DNA of 64,000 bases from Janthinobacterium sp. PC23-8 (GCF_002250505.1 NZ_NJGY01000001.1:1743968-1807967); one strand, 5' to 3'; positions 9,013 to 21,080 are shown, counted from the stretch's first letter. Translations and numbers: made by a program. The notes: generated from the sequence alone by a model not told the origin.

Positions 9013-12000
9013 ATGCATTTGTCGCATCGCAGCCTCACCAGATCCAGCGCAAGACGCCTGCGGCGGCTTGCGCCGCATCCGCTCGTCCTGCTGCTCGCCT
9101 GCGGCTGGACGGCGTTGGCACGCGCGGCGCCGGCGCTCGGTGAAGGCGCTGCGGGACCATGGCCATGGCTGGCCGCCAGCGCCACCGCGCTGGCCGGCAT
9201 CGCCACCTGGCAAGCCTGGCGCTGGCGCCGGCAACTGCAGGGCGTGCAATCGGGCGAGATCAGCGACAAGGGCATCGGCACGCCGGCGGCGCAGGCGCTG
9301 CAAGGCGCCGTGCTGGCCGGCTGGTGCTGGCAGCGTGGCGGCGACCGTTTGAGCATGTCCAGCCTGTATCGCAGCCTGCTGGGCGACAAGAAAGCCAGCC
9401 TGCAGCTCACCCTGGCCGACTGGCTGGCCGAAGTACACCGCGATGACCGCGCACGCCTGAGCAACGCTTTGCGCCAGCATTTCGACGGCCAGGCGCCGGC
9501 CCCCGTCAGTTGTGAATTCCGCCTGCGCCATGGCGACGGCCAATGGCGCTGGCTGCTGCTGCGCGGCGCGGTGCTGGTGCGCGCTTCCGATGGCGCGCCG
9601 GTAAAGGCCAGCGGCGTCCTGTGCGATATCGCCGAACGCAAGGCCGACGAGCAGGCGCGCATGCGCAGCATGCTTGAAGCGGCGCCCGAAGCGATGCTGA
9701 TCGCCGATATCGAAGGCCGCGTGCACTTCGCCAACCAGATCGGCGCGCGCTGTTTCGGCTATCCGCTGGCCGACATCATCGGCATCTCGCTCGAACAACT
9801 GGTGCCCGACAGCACGCAAGGCCAGACGGCGGGCGAGGCGCAGTCGCGCCACAGCCTGCCAGGCCGGGTGATGATGGCGCGCCGGCGCGACGGTTCTCAC
9901 TTCCCGGCCAAGGTCAGCCTGTCGCAGCTGCGCATGGCCGGCCAGGTGTATTCCATCGTCTCGCTGCGCGACATGACGCAGCGCCAGCGCGCCGAGGAAG
10001 CCCTGCACGCCAGCTCGGAACGCTATCGCCTGATCGTGCAGACGGCAGCCGAAGGCATCTGGATGACCAATAGCGCCGGCCTGACCACCTTCGTCAATCC
10101 GAAGATGGCGCACCTGCTCGGCTACACGGTGCAGGAAATGCTGGGCCGCCCCCTGCTCGAGTTCATGGACCGCGACAGCCAGTTGCTGATGCAGCGCCGC
10201 CTCGACAGCCATGGCAACCTGCACAGCCAGCCGGACCAGGTCGATTTCCGTTTTTTCCGCAAGGACCAGTCCAGCATGTGGGGCTTGCTGTCAAGCAGCA
10301 GCATCCAGTCGGACAACGGCGAGCCCGGTGGCACCCTGGCGATGATCACCGACATCACCGAGCGGCGCCAGGCCTCGATCGCCCTGTCCAATTCCAGCCA
10401 GCGCATGGCTTCGGTGTTCGGCGCCGTCACCAACGGCCTGGTGGTGCAGAACAGCGATGGTCACATTCTGGAAAGCAATGCGGCGGCCGAACGCATGCTG
10501 GCCGCCAGCCGCGCCGGCGGCAGCCTGTGGCAAGCGATCCGCGAAGACGGCTCGCCGTTCGAGCAGCACAGCCATCCCGTGCACATCACCCTGTCGACCG
10601 GCGAAGCGATGCGCGACGTGGTGATGGGGGTGCAGCAGCTCGACGGCAACCTGTGCTGGCTGTCGGTCAATACCGAAGCGATCCGCGACGAATACGGCAA
10701 GGTGGGCATGGTGGTGGCCAGCCTGACCGATATCACGTATCACAAGCGCAGCGAAAGCACCCTGCGCGAACTGAACGAACACCTGGAAGAGCGCGTGGCC
10801 CAGCGTACCGAGCAGCTCGACCAGGCCAAGCAGGTGGCCGAGGAAGCCAGCCTGGCCAAGGGCCAGTTCCTGGCCAACATGAGCCATGAAATCCGCACGC
10901 CGATGAATGGCGTGATCGGCATGGCCTATCTGGCCCTGAAAACGGACCTGGAGCCGCGCCAGCGCGATTACCTGGAGAAGATCCGCTTTGCCGGCGAACA
11001 TTTGCTGGGCATCATCGACGACATCCTCGACATTTCCAAGATCGAGGCCGGCAAGCTGAAGATCGAGCACGTCAACTTCAGTTTCGACCATGTGATCCAG
11101 ACCCTCAACACCGTGGTGGCGCCGCGCGCCGCAGGCAAGAACCTGGAACTGCTGTTCGAGATCGACCCGCAATTGCCGCCCATCCTGGTGGGCGATCCCC
11201 TGCGCCTGGGCCAGGTGCTGATCAACTACGCCAATAACGCCATCAAGTTCAGCGATCAGGGCAGCATCACCGTGATCGTCAAAAAAGTGGTGGGCGACGA
11301 CAAGCATTGCCTGGTGCGCTTTGAAGTGTGCGACCACGGCATCGGCCTGTCGCACGATGAAATGAGCAAATTGTTCCAGTCCTTCCAGCAAGCCGATACC
11401 TCGACCACGCGCGAGTATGGCGGCACCGGCCTGGGCCTGGCGATCAGCAAGCAGCTGGCCCAGCTGATGGGCGGCGAGGTCGGCGTCGACAGCTGCCCCG
11501 GCCTGGGCAGCACCTTCTGGTTCACGGCGCGCCTGGGCATTTCAAGCCAGGCCGCGCCGGCCCTGCTCGACACCATGCTGGAAACGGCGCAGGCCATGCG
11601 CGCCAGCGCCGATGCGGCGCTGGTGATGGGTGCGCTCAAGCATGCCCGCATCCTGCTGGTGGAAGACAATACCTTCAACCAGCAGGTGGCGCTGGAGCTG
11701 CTCGAAGAAGCGGGCGCCTCGGTCTGCCTGGCCAACAATGGCGTCGAAGCGCTGGACTTGCTGCGCCAGGCGCAGTTCGACTGCGTGCTGATGGACGTGC
11801 AGATGCCGCTGATGGATGGCCTGCAGGCCACGCGCCTGATCCGCGCCGATCCCAGGCTGGCGCAGCTGCGCGTGCTGGCCATGACGGCCACCGCCACCAG
11901 CGAAGACCGGGTGCGCTGCCTGGAGGCCGGCATGGACGACTTCATTTCCAAGCCGATCCAGCCGGCCATGATGTACCAGACCATCGCCGGCTGGCTGCCG

Positions 12001-12432
12001 GCGCGCGAGGCGCCGCCGCCGCCCGTGCGCAGCCGCAACGCGCCAGCCTTCAAGACCACGCTGGCCGGCGACCCGCAGGTGATCGACCTGTCGATCCTGG
12101 CCAAGCTGCTCGGCTACAACCCGCAAAAAGTGCGCAAGTTCGCCTTCAAGTTCCTGCAGACGACGCAGGACGGCTTTGCCGACATCGATGCGGCGCTGGC
12201 GCGCGGCGACGTGGCGCAGGTGCGCGAACTGGGCCACCGCATCAAATCGTCGGCGCGCACGGTGGGCGCGCTGGGCATGTCCGAGCTGTGCCACCAGCTG
12301 GAAAACCTGCCGCCGGGCACGAACGCCGACGAAATCGAACAGGCGCACCGCATCGTCAGGCTGCTGTGGCCCTTGCTGGAACAGATTACCGAGCAAATCA
12401 TGAACAACACCAGCTTTGCCAATGATGATTAA
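9013..12432 (+). CDS. Hybrid sensor histidine kinase, four PAS domains, REC and Hpt
   Basis: Encodes 1139 residues from the ATG at 9013 (AAAGGG just upstream; the earlier ATG at 8950 has no ribosome site). A short signal-like N-terminus and one membrane helix (about residues 50-70, [18 protein letters not shown]) are followed by four PAS-like domains to about residue 590 and a coiled coil. The HisKA phospho-acceptor is in [15 protein letters not shown] near residue 624. The ATPase domain has a G-box ([12 protein letters not shown]). The REC domain near residues 878-1000 has its acceptor in [10 protein letters not shown], and a C-terminal Hpt domain has its histidine in [16 protein letters not shown] near residue 1073. 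The protein thus contains a full phosphorelay. The signal is unknown, and the next gene is the probable receiver. Confidence 0.93.
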   Translation: MHLSHRSLTRSSARRLRRLAPHPLVLLLACGWTALARAAPALGEGAAGPWPWLAASATALAGIATWQAWRWRRQLQGVQSGEISDKGIGTPAAQALQGAVLAGWCWQRGGDRLSMSSLYRSLLGDKKASLQLTLADWLAEVHRDDRARLSNALRQHFDGQAPAPVSCEFRLRHGDGQWRWLLLRGAVLVRASDGAPVKASGVLCDIAERKADEQARMRSMLEAAPEAMLIADIEGRVHFANQIGARCFGYPLADIIGISLEQLVPDSTQGQTAGEAQSRHSLPGRVMMARRRDGSHFPAKVSLSQLRMAGQVYSIVSLRDMTQRQRAEEALHASSERYRLIVQTAAEGIWMTNSAGLTTFVNPKMAHLLGYTVQEMLGRPLLEFMDRDSQLLMQRRLDSHGNLHSQPDQVDFRFFRKDQSSMWGLLSSSSIQSDNGEPGGTLAMITDITERRQASIALSNSSQRMASVFGAVTNGLVVQNSDGHILESNAAAERMLAASRAGGSLWQAIREDGSPFEQHSHPVHITLSTGEAMRDVVMGVQQLDGNLCWLSVNTEAIRDEYGKVGMVVASLTDITYHKRSESTLRELNEHLEERVAQRTEQLDQAKQVAEEASLAKGQFLANMSHEIRTPMNGVIGMAYLALKTDLEPRQRDYLEKIRFAGEHLLGIIDDILDISKIEAGKLKIEHVNFSFDHVIQTLNTVVAPRAAGKNLELLFEIDPQLPPILVGDPLRLGQVLINYANNAIKFSDQGSITVIVKKVVGDDKHCLVRFEVCDHGIGLSHDEMSKLFQSFQQADTSTTREYGGTGLGLAISKQLAQLMGGEVGVDSCPGLGSTFWFTARLGISSQAAPALLDTMLETAQAMRASADAALVMGALKHARILLVEDNTFNQQVALELLEEAGASVCLANNGVEALDLLRQAQFDCVLMDVQMPLMDGLQATRLIRADPRLAQLRVLAMTATATSEDRVRCLEAGMDDFISKPIQPAMMYQTIAGWLPAREAPPPPVRSRNAPAFKTTLAGDPQVIDLSILAKLLGYNPQKVRKFAFKFLQTTQDGFADIDAALARGDVAQVRELGHRIKSSARTVGALGMSELCHQLENLPPGTNADEIEQAHRIVRLLWPLLEQITEQIMNNTSFANDD

Positions 12433-12470
12433 TCGCGGCAAGCAGGGCGACCACACCGAAGGACACTGCG

Positions 12471-12917
12471 ATGACTGATGCCAATTGCCCCGCGCACATG
12501 CCGCCGAATCCGGACCCGGCGCCGATGCGCGTGCTGCTGCTCGACGACGATGTCTTCATGCTCGACGTACTGACCGACATGCTGGGCCAGCAGGGCCGGT
12601 TCGATATCCGCTGCGAAACGACCAGCATGGCCGCGTTGGGCGCGCTGCACCAGCACCAGCCGGCCCTGTTGATCTGCGACCTGTCCATGCCCGACATGGA
12701 TGGCATCGAGTTCCTGCGCATGGCGGCCGACAACGATTTCCAGGGCGGCGTGGTGCTGCTGTCGGGCCTGCACACGGCCATCCGCGAGGCGGCCGAACGC
12801 CTGGCCGTGGCCAATGGCCTGCGCATTCTGGGCACGTTTCCCAAGCCCTTGCGCCACGACGACCTGCGGCGGATGATCGCGCTGCAGCAAGCGGGCGGGC
12901 GCAGCGCGTCCATCTAA
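12471..12917 (+). CDS. Single-domain response regulator
   Basis: Encodes 148 residues with AAGGA upstream of the ATG. One REC domain fills most of it: LLLDDDVFMLDVL carries the acidic pocket, LLICDLSMPDMDG the phospho-acceptor aspartate near residue 62, VVLLSG the switch residue, and FPKPL the conserved lysine. No output domain is attached. It starts 38 bases after the hybrid kinase gene on the same strand, so it is probably the terminal or competing acceptor of that phosphorelay, acting by protein contact. Confidence 0.92.
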   Translation: MTDANCPAHMPPNPDPAPMRVLLLDDDVFMLDVLTDMLGQQGRFDIRCETTSMAALGALHQHQPALLICDLSMPDMDGIEFLRMAADNDFQGGVVLLSGLHTAIREAAERLAVANGLRILGTFPKPLRHDDLRRMIALQQAGGRSASI

Positions 12918-13140
12918 AAGTCCAGGCGCGCCAAGTTTTTCTGCAATAATCGCCACGCTTTGAAAAAATGGGTTATTATTTCAGCCATCCCCGCCTGCAT
13001 ACCCCTGGTCGCACCTTCCAAGAACATTGAATATGTGCCCATCGCCCCCACCTGCCAGTTGTACTTCAGGAAGCGTGGATGGCGAACCAGCGTATGGTTA
13101 ATTCCAGGCATTATTGATCCCACCCTCATTTGAGGAAAAT

Positions 13141-13467
13141 ATGAGCGAAAATATCAAACACATTAGCGATGCTTCTTTCGAAGCGGACGTCCTGAAATCC
13201 GAATTGCCGGTCCTGGTTGACTTCTGGGCCGAGTGGTGCGGTCCATGCAAGGCCATCGCGCCTATCCTGGAAGAAGTGGCCAAGGAATATGCCGGCCGCA
13301 TCCAGATCGCCAAGATGGACGTCGATTCGAACCAGGCAGTACCCGCCAAGTTCGGCATCCGCGGCATCCCGACCCTGATCCTGTTCAAGAACGGTGAAGC
13401 GGCGGCGCAAAAAGTCGGCGCCATGGCCAAGGGCCAGCTGACCGCTTTCGTCGACAGCAATATTTAA
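13141..13467 (+). CDS. trxA: Thioredoxin 1
   Basis: Encodes 108 residues from the ATG at 13141, preceded by GAGGAAA. The redox-active WCGPC motif sits in [14 protein letters not shown] near residues 31-36, and the cis-proline loop is [11 protein letters not shown]. Thioredoxin reduces cytoplasmic disulfides using TrxB and NADPH. The length and motifs match the classical single-domain form. The gene lies just upstream of rho, the usual trxA-rho order in proteobacteria. Confidence 0.98.
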   Translation: MSENIKHISDASFEADVLKSELPVLVDFWAEWCGPCKAIAPILEEVAKEYAGRIQIAKMDVDSNQAVPAKFGIRGIPTLILFKNGEAAAQKVGAMAKGQLTAFVDSNI

Positions 13468-13475
13468 TGTATGAC

Positions 13476-13503
13476 AGGCGGCGCTGCGCCCGCAGCGCCG
13501 CCT
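13476..13503 (+). promoter_or_regulatory. Strong GC hairpin in the trxA-rho gap without a U-tract
   Basis: AGGCGGCGCTGCG at 13476-13488 and CGCAGCGCCGCCT at 13491-13503 are perfect complements, a 13-bp stem. It lies 9 bases after the trxA stop codon and 120 bases before rho. The downstream bases are GACTGGATAG, so there is no U-tract and it is not a standard intrinsic terminator. It could protect the 3' end of trxA mRNA or take part in control of rho, which is autoregulated in studied species. Confidence 0.7.
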
Positions 13504-13622
13504 GACTGGATAGACCGGGAAGCGGCTTGAAGCACCATCCGCTGTCCCTTTCCTGATAATTAATCAACGCCACGCAGTTCCCTCCCCTACCTTTACCTCC
13601 CGTCTCGGGACACTCAACATAT

Positions 13623-14885
<1,263 letters not shown>

Positions 14886-14904
14886 TCCCAGCCGTCAGCC
14901 ATGC

Positions 14905-14931
14905 AAAGCCGCTCGATGAGCGGCTTTTTTA
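14905..14931 (+). terminator. Intrinsic terminator of rho
   Basis: AAAGCCGCTC-GAT-GAGCGGCTTTTTT forms a 10-bp stem with a short loop and a run of T residues. It starts 19 bases after the rho stop codon. Confidence 0.92.
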
Positions 14932-15063
14932 TTGCCGCCAGCCGCAAAGCGCTATATAATCGACGGTTGCATTTATTTAAACCCTGGCAAGTGATCGGCA
15001 ATCGGGTCAAGAAGCAAGACGACCGACGAAGTGCTGTTTGGCTACCAAATCAGAGAGAAGACC

Positions 15064-15333
15064 ATGAAAGTCGATACCCATCCAGATTACCGCGAAGTTG
15101 TTTTCCACGACCTGTCGTGCGATTTCAAATTCGTTACCCGTTCGACCATCCAGACCCGCGAAAAAATCACCCACGACGGTAAAGAATACCCGCTGGTGAA
15201 AATCGAGGTGTCGGCTGAATCGCACCCATTCTTCACGGGCAAGCACAAAATCGTCGACACGGCTGGCCGCGTCGAGAAGTTCCGCCAGAAATTCGGTTCC
15301 GTCGGTTCGAAAACCGCAGTCGCAGCAGGCTGA
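15064..15333 (+). CDS. rpmE2: 50S ribosomal protein L31 type B
   Basis: Encodes 89 residues from the ATG at 15064, after AGAGAGAAG. The pattern [29 protein letters not shown] is that of L31 and the length is that of the B form. Residues corresponding to the zinc cysteines of the A form are absent; the single visible cysteine is in LSCDFKF. Type B L31 is the zinc-independent version used when zinc is scarce in organisms that have both forms. Its place after rho is common in betaproteobacteria. No Zur box was recognised upstream. Confidence 0.95.
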   Translation: MKVDTHPDYREVVFHDLSCDFKFVTRSTIQTREKITHDGKEYPLVKIEVSAESHPFFTGKHKIVDTAGRVEKFRQKFGSVGSKTAVAAG

Positions 15334-15403
15334 TTTTTGCCGCTTGCGGCAAAAACAGGCAGCTTTGGCTGTCAACAAAAAGGCAGCCACGGCTGCCTTT
15401 TTT
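15334..15403 (+). terminator. Tandem hairpins ending rpmE2
   Basis: A perfect 10-bp inverted repeat, TTTTTGCCGC-TT-GCGGCAAAAA, begins right at the stop codon (15334-15355). A second hairpin at 15377-15403, AAAAAGGCAGCC-AC-GGCTGCCTTTTTT, is a textbook intrinsic terminator. The second is the probable main stop. Confidence 0.9.
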
Positions 15404-15488
15404 GTCTTTCGGCGCTTTACTTTATACTGCCGCATAGCCCGGCGCGTCCGCACGCGTCCCAGATTCCTTTTTACTGATACCACCATCG

Positions 15489-17213
15489 ATGAAGCCAGTC
15501 CGCCTTCCCGCCGCTGCCACACTCGCGCTGCCACGATGGGCCTTGTTCGCGCTTGGCCTGCTGTACATCCTGCCCGGCCTGATCGGCCGCGAACCGTGGA
15601 AGAACGATGACGCCGCCAGTTTCGGCATCATGTGGACCATGGCGCACGGCGGCCTGGCCGACTGGCTGTGGCCCAATATCGCCGGCATGTCGATGCCCGA
15701 CGAAGGCCCGCTGGCGTTCTGGCTGGGCGCCATCTTCATCCAGCTGTTCGGCTGGATCGGCAATGAAGTGTTCAGCGCGCGCATGTCGACCATCGGCATC
15801 TTCGTCATCAGCGCGCTGTCGGTCTGGTACACGGCCTTCAACCTGGGTCGCCGCGGCGACGCCCAGCCGCTGCGCCTGGCTTTTGGCGGCCAGCCCGAAC
15901 CGGACGACTTCGGCCGCACCCTGGCCGACGCTGCCGTCCTGATCTACCTGGGCTGCATGGGCCTGCTGACGCACAGCCACGACATCACGGCCGAGGCGCT
16001 GTATGTCTCGCTGATGGCCTATCTGTTGTACCGCGCGGTGCGCTACGTCGAACGCGCCTCGCCGCGCAACGCCATCCTGCTGGGCCTGGCGCTCGGCGGC
16101 CTGACCCTGACGCGCGGCTGGATCACGCCGGCGGCGCTGACCCTGTCATTGCTGCTGTGCTCGCTATTCCTGCGCCTGCCCCTGCTGCGCACCGTGGGCC
16201 ACCTGGCGCTGGCGGTGCTGGTTGGCGCGCTGCTGACTCTGACCTGGCTGCTGCCGGGCGAATGGCTGCAACCGTACGGCCAGTCACCGCTGCAGGCCTG
16301 GATGGAATGGAATTGCCGCCAGTTCAGCCTGCCAGACCGCCGCAGCATGCTGTATTTCCTGCGCGTCGGCATCTGGTTCTTCTGGCCGGCCTGGCCCTTC
16401 GCCGCCTGGGCCGTGTACGCCTGGCGCCGCCAGCACCATGTATTGCATATCGTGGTGCCGCTGACCTTTGTCGCCATGCTGGCCTTGCTGGCCATGTTCC
16501 ACCCCGACCCCGACCAGGCGCAACTGCTGCCGCTGCTGCCGCCGCTGGCCGTGATGGCCGCCTTTGGCCTGTTGACCATGAAGCGCGGCGCCATCAACGC
16601 CATCGACTGGTTCTCGGTGATGGTGCTGACCATTTGCGCTTTCGTGCTGTGGCTGTTCTGGTTTGCCGCCCTGAGCGGCTGGCCGCCGAAGCTGGCCCAC
16701 AATGCCCTGAAACTGTTGCCAGGATTTAAGCCTGAACTGGGCCTGGTAGCGTTTTTTGTCGCCGCCGCCGCCACCGCCGGCTGGATCGCGCTGGTGCACT
16801 GGCGCATCTCGCGCCAGCCGGCCGTGCTGTGGCGCGCCGTGGTGCTGTCGTCGGGCGGCCTGATCCTGATCTGGGTGCTGATCATGACCCTGTTCCTGCC
16901 GGAACTGAACTACAGCAAGAGCTACGCCGGCGTGGCGCACCAGATTGCCATCCATCTGCCACAAGGCAAGGCCTGCATCACGACCAACGTCGGGGCGGCA
17001 CAGCGCGCCTCGTTCGCCTACTACGGTCGCCTGCCGTTCGCCGGCGTCGACAACCCGCGCTGCGACTTGCTGCTGCTGCAAGACAGCAGCAGGAAACGCG
17101 AGGGCGCGGATCAGTTGCCGGAACACCATGGCGCCGACTGGATCAAGCTGTGGGAGGGCCGCCGCGTCACCGACGACGCCGAACGCTTCCGCCTGTACCA
17201 GCGCGTGAAATAA
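15489..17213 (+). CDS. ArnT/PMT-like GT-C membrane glycosyltransferase (family 39 type)
   Basis: Encodes 574 residues with about eleven hydrophobic helices, the architecture of GT-C enzymes that use polyprenyl-phosphate sugars. The first external loop carries REPWKNDDAA, with acidic residues where these enzymes place the catalytic Asp/Glu, and the C-terminal 100 residues form a soluble part. Relatives move aminoarabinose, mannose or similar sugars to lipid A or proteins on the periplasmic face. The substrate cannot be told from this sequence. It stands alone between terminators, so it is probably its own transcription unit. Confidence 0.85.
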   Translation: MKPVRLPAAATLALPRWALFALGLLYILPGLIGREPWKNDDAASFGIMWTMAHGGLADWLWPNIAGMSMPDEGPLAFWLGAIFIQLFGWIGNEVFSARMSTIGIFVISALSVWYTAFNLGRRGDAQPLRLAFGGQPEPDDFGRTLADAAVLIYLGCMGLLTHSHDITAEALYVSLMAYLLYRAVRYVERASPRNAILLGLALGGLTLTRGWITPAALTLSLLLCSLFLRLPLLRTVGHLALAVLVGALLTLTWLLPGEWLQPYGQSPLQAWMEWNCRQFSLPDRRSMLYFLRVGIWFFWPAWPFAAWAVYAWRRQHHVLHIVVPLTFVAMLALLAMFHPDPDQAQLLPLLPPLAVMAAFGLLTMKRGAINAIDWFSVMVLTICAFVLWLFWFAALSGWPPKLAHNALKLLPGFKPELGLVAFFVAAAATAGWIALVHWRISRQPAVLWRAVVLSSGGLILIWVLIMTLFLPELNYSKSYAGVAHQIAIHLPQGKACITTNVGAAQRASFAYYGRLPFAGVDNPRCDLLLLQDSSRKREGADQLPEHHGADWIKLWEGRRVTDDAERFRLYQRVK

Positions 17214-17224
17214 GCAGTAACATC

Positions 17225-17254
17225 AAAAACCGGGTGTCATGACCCGGTTTTTTT
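17225..17254 (+). terminator. Intrinsic terminator of the glycosyltransferase gene
   Basis: AAAAACCGGGT-GTC-ATGACCCGGTTTTTTT region: a 9-10-bp stem (AAAACCGGGT with its complement) followed by seven T residues, starting 12 bases after the stop codon. Confidence 0.9.
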
Positions 17255-17483
17255 ATGCCCGGCCCGCTTGCCGGTGCGATATTGGCACATCGCCAAGCTG
17301 TTGTTTGGTCTGCCTTTTTTTATGGCAGCGATGTTACAACGCCCGCCGACGGCGCTATAGTTGACAGCAGTATGTTGCCTTGCGGCATGTCAAATCGACA
17401 TGCCGCCGCGACCTGCGCTACGCTCCAAACAATCGTCCGCCGCTGCCCTGCCCCGCAAGTCCGGCTTACCATCCGAGTCCTTC

Positions 17484-19385
17484 ATGCCCTTTCTGTACCA
17501 ACTCCGGCTTGCGCTGCGCAATACCTATGTCCGCCTGGCCCTGGCCGCTTGCCTGGTGGCCGGCGCGGCTGCCGCGCTGTACTTTTCCACTTCGGTTGCG
17601 CAAGACACCAGAGCCCTGCTGCGCTCGCAAAATATCGGCGAAATCACCGCCCTGCCGGCCCAGCGCGCGCGCCTCGAGTATTTGCTGCTGGCCAAGCCCT
17701 TGTCGGAAACGCCGCGCTACATCTTCAAGTTCAAGGATGCGCCGTCCATCCACGTGGTGAAAGTGCCGGCTACTTCGCATCTGAGCCTGGAGCGCGAAGT
17801 GCTGCTGAAACATGGCTTGCCCTACGCGATCGCCACCGATGCCTACCTCGCTTCGCACAAGGCAGCGCTGCAGGACGGCGACAATGGCCCGCTGGATGAA
17901 GCCGGCGCCTTTTTGCAGCGCCATGCGGTCGATATCGGGCTGGTGCTGTTGCTGCTGTGCGTGCTGAAATTCGGCATTCCCGGCATGGGCGTGAGCGCCA
18001 ATGTGATCGCACCAGGCAAGCTCAAGGGCAGCCTCGACGACCTGATCGGCATGGATGACATCAAGCAGGAAGTGCTGCACCTGGAAGACATGATACGCCA
18101 CCGCAGCGTGTACAAATCGCACAATATCGACAAGCCCTTCAATGTCATGCTGACGGGGCCAGCCGGTACCGGCAAGACCAAGCTGGCCGGCTACCTGGCC
18201 AAGCGGCTCGACATTCCCTTGATCCAGGCCTCGGGTTCGGCGCTGGAATCGGGCTATGTGGGCGGCGGCGCCAAGGCCCTGAACGCCCTGTACCGCAAGG
18301 CCTGCGCGCGCGACAGCTGCATCATTTTCCTCGACGAAGCGCAATCGCTGTTCATGCCGCGCGGGCGCGGCGAGCGCAAATGGGAAGACGATACGGCCAA
18401 TACCTTGCTGGGCCTGCTCGACGGCGTGAAAAGCAGCGAAGGCGCGGGCGTGATCTGGATCGTCGCCTCGAACTTCGACGATGCGTCGAGCCAGATGGAT
18501 GAAGCCATGCTGCGCCGCTTCCCCGTGAAAATCAATTTCCGCCTGCCCAACAAGGCCGAACGCGGCGCCCTGTTAAAGCATTTCCTGTCGCAAAAGGCCG
18601 AGGGCTGCGTGGACTGGGCGCAGCTGGACCTGGCGCAAGTGGCCGAAGTGACGGCCAATCTCAGCCCTGCCCTGCTGGAAACCGTGGTCGAGCGGGCCAG
18701 CATGCTGGCGATCCAGGAAAAACTGCTGATCGATACCGATTTGCTGTTCCGCGCCTTCGAGCGGGCCACCATCGGTCTGGCCGACCGCGCCGCCACGGCG
18801 GAAAAACAGGTGCAGCGCGAACGCATCGCCCTGCACGAGCTGGGCCACTTCTTCATGCAGATCGACCCGTATTTGCGCGCAGGCATGCCGCTTGCCGAGG
18901 TGAAACAGAAATCACACTTGCTGAAAATCAGCACCGAAGCTGTCTCGAAGATCGGTGCGCTCGGCTATGTGCTGTCGTCAGGCGACGACCTGTCGCTGCG
19001 CACCCTGGAAGAACTGGAACGCGACGTGATCGGCCTGTACGGCGGCGTGGCCGCCGAAGAACTGTTTTACGGCCCGCGCGGCATCTCGGTGGGCAGCCAG
19101 AACGATATCGAAAAAGCCACCACCCTGCTCGACACCATGGTCAACAAACTGTCGATGTACTCGCGCTCCAAGCTCGATTACCGCCAGCTGAAACACACAC
19201 ACGGCGACGAACGCACGCTGGCCCTGGTGGAAGCGAAGGCGGACGAACTGTACAGCTACACCTTGACCGCGATCGGCGACTACCGCAGCGCCATCGAAGC
19301 GATCAAGGTGGTGCTGCTGGAGCGCTATGTGCTGTCCAAGGATGCCGTGTTCGAGCTGCTCGAAGAGCAGCTGCGGGTCGCGTAA
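17484..19385 (+). CDS. FtsH-like membrane AAA metalloprotease (divergent paralogue)
   Basis: Encodes 633 residues from the ATG at 17484; the ribosome site is weak. Two membrane helices (about residues 13-35 and 150-170) enclose a periplasmic segment of about 110 residues. The AAA domain has Walker A GPAGTGKT near 224, Walker B CIIFLDEAQ near 279, and a pore-loop-like SGYVGGGA. The M41 peptidase has HELGH at 451-455 and a downstream acid ligand in GSQNDIEKAT near 541, so zinc binding looks intact. It is FtsH-like in order but diverged in sequence and is not beside rlmE/folP as the housekeeping ftsH usually is. It is likely a second, specialised membrane protease. Confidence 0.88.
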   Translation: MPFLYQLRLALRNTYVRLALAACLVAGAAAALYFSTSVAQDTRALLRSQNIGEITALPAQRARLEYLLLAKPLSETPRYIFKFKDAPSIHVVKVPATSHLSLEREVLLKHGLPYAIATDAYLASHKAALQDGDNGPLDEAGAFLQRHAVDIGLVLLLLCVLKFGIPGMGVSANVIAPGKLKGSLDDLIGMDDIKQEVLHLEDMIRHRSVYKSHNIDKPFNVMLTGPAGTGKTKLAGYLAKRLDIPLIQASGSALESGYVGGGAKALNALYRKACARDSCIIFLDEAQSLFMPRGRGERKWEDDTANTLLGLLDGVKSSEGAGVIWIVASNFDDASSQMDEAMLRRFPVKINFRLPNKAERGALLKHFLSQKAEGCVDWAQLDLAQVAEVTANLSPALLETVVERASMLAIQEKLLIDTDLLFRAFERATIGLADRAATAEKQVQRERIALHELGHFFMQIDPYLRAGMPLAEVKQKSHLLKISTEAVSKIGALGYVLSSGDDLSLRTLEELERDVIGLYGGVAAEELFYGPRGISVGSQNDIEKATTLLDTMVNKLSMYSRSKLDYRQLKHTHGDERTLALVEAKADELYSYTLTAIGDYRSAIEAIKVVLLERYVLSKDAVFELLEEQLRVA

Positions 19386-19397
19386 GCACCACCGGCA

Positions 19398-21080
19398 TTA
19401 TTCCGTCCCCAGCCCCAGATCCGTCGCCACTTGCTTGCGCAACAGATACTTCTGGATCTTGCCCGTCACCGTCATCGGGAATTCCTCGACAAAGCGCACA
19501 TAGCGGGGAATCTTGTAATAGGCGATCTGGCCGTCGCAAAAGGCACGGATGTCTTCGGCCGTGGTTGCTTGCATGCCGGGACGCAAGATGATGCAGGCGC
19601 ACAGTTCTTCGCCGTATTTGGCGTCCGGCACGCCCACGCATTGCACGTCGAGCACGCCGGGGTGGCGGTATAAAAACTCTTCCACTTCGCGCGGGTAGAT
19701 GTTTTCGCCGCCGCGTATCACCATGTCCTTCGAGCGGCCAACGATGCTGCAATAGCCGTCGGCGTCGATCACGGCCAGGTCGCCCGTATGCATCCAGCGC
19801 GCCGCGTCGATCGCCTCGGCGGTTTTGTCAGGCTCGCCCCAGTAGCCCTGCATCACCGAATAGCCGCGCGTGAGCAATTCGCCCTTGTCGCCGCGCGGCA
19901 CGATACACCCTTCGCCATCGATGATTTTCACTTCCAGGTGCGGGTGCACGCGGCCGATCGAGGACACGCGCATGGCGCGCGGGTCGTCGATGGCGGTCTG
20001 GAAACTGACGGGCGAGGTTTCCGTCATGCCATAGGCGATCGTGATCTCCTCCATGTGCATCAGCTCGATCACCCGCGTCATGACTTCGGTCGGACAGGGC
20101 GAGCCGGCCATGATGCCGGTGCGCAAGCTCGACAGGTCGTATTGTTTGAAATCGGGGTGGTCGAGGATCGCGATGAACATGGTCGGCACGCCATGCAGTC
20201 CGGTGCAGCGCTCGGCCTGCACGGTGTCGAGCACGGCTTTCGGATCGAACCCTTCGCCGGGAAACACCATCGCCGCGCCATGCGTGACGCAGGCCAGGTT
20301 GCCCAGCACCATGCCGAAACAGTGGTACAGCGGCACCGGAATGCACAGGCGGTCCTGTTCGGACAGTCGCATTGCTTCACCGATAAAAAAGCCGTTGTTG
20401 AGAATATTGTGATGCGTCAGGGTCGCGCCCTTGGGTGCACCGGTGGTGCCGGAAGTAAATTGGATATTCACGGCGTCATCGAATTGCAGCGTGCCGCTGA
20501 CCGCTTCCAGCTGCGCCAGGTCGGCTTCGCTGATGCCCTCCATCAAGCGATCGAAATTATGCATGCCCGGCGTGGCGTCCTGGCCCAGGCGAATCACATG
20601 GCGCAACTGCGGCAAGCGGCTTGAACGCAACTGGCCGGCGCGGCTGGCGGCGATGTCCGGCACCACGTCTTGCACGATGGCCAGGTAGTCGCTGGACTTG
20701 AAGCTGGGCGACAGGATCAGGGCGCTGCAACTGACCTTGTCGAGCACGTATTCGAGTTCCGCGCGGCGATACGCGGGGTTGATATTGACCATGATCAGGC
20801 CCGCCTTGGCGGTGGCGAACTGGGTCAGCACCCATTCGGCGCAGTTTTGTGACCAGATGCCGATGCGCTCGCCCGGCTGCAGGCCCAGTTTCAGCAGGCC
20901 GGCCGCCAGCCGGTGCACGCGTTGTTGAAATTCGCCGTAGGTCCAGCGCACCTGCTGGTGCGCCACGATCAGGGCGTCGCGCTGGCCATGGCGTGCCGCG
21001 ATGGCATCGAGCCAGGCGCCGATGGTCTCGCCGATCAACGGCGTCTCGTGGGCGCCGTGCACATAACTCATGTCTTGCAT
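19398..21080 (-). CDS. AMP-dependent acyl-CoA synthetase (FadD-like)
   Basis: Encodes 560 residues from the ATG at 21080, preceded by GGAGAC. ANL-family motifs are all present: [13 protein letters not shown] (phosphate loop), [35 protein letters not shown] in the hinge, and a C-terminal [11 protein letters not shown] with the catalytic lysine. These enzymes activate a carboxylic acid as acyl-AMP and transfer it to CoA. Closest in feel are medium/long-chain fatty acyl-CoA ligases used in beta-oxidation, but the chain length cannot be judged. It is convergent with the protease gene, and its 5' region is divergent to the regulator at 21292. Confidence 0.9.
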   Translation of the reverse strand: MQDMSYVHGAHETPLIGETIGAWLDAIAARHGQRDALIVAHQQVRWTYGEFQQRVHRLAAGLLKLGLQPGERIGIWSQNCAEWVLTQFATAKAGLIMVNINPAYRRAELEYVLDKVSCSALILSPSFKSSDYLAIVQDVVPDIAASRAGQLRSSRLPQLRHVIRLGQDATPGMHNFDRLMEGISEADLAQLEAVSGTLQFDDAVNIQFTSGTTGAPKGATLTHHNILNNGFFIGEAMRLSEQDRLCIPVPLYHCFGMVLGNLACVTHGAAMVFPGEGFDPKAVLDTVQAERCTGLHGVPTMFIAILDHPDFKQYDLSSLRTGIMAGSPCPTEVMTRVIELMHMEEITIAYGMTETSPVSFQTAIDDPRAMRVSSIGRVHPHLEVKIIDGEGCIVPRGDKGELLTRGYSVMQGYWGEPDKTAEAIDAARWMHTGDLAVIDADGYCSIVGRSKDMVIRGGENIYPREVEEFLYRHPGVLDVQCVGVPDAKYGEELCACIILRPGMQATTAEDIRAFCDGQIAYYKIPRYVRFVEEFPMTVTGKIQKYLLRKQVATDLGLGTE

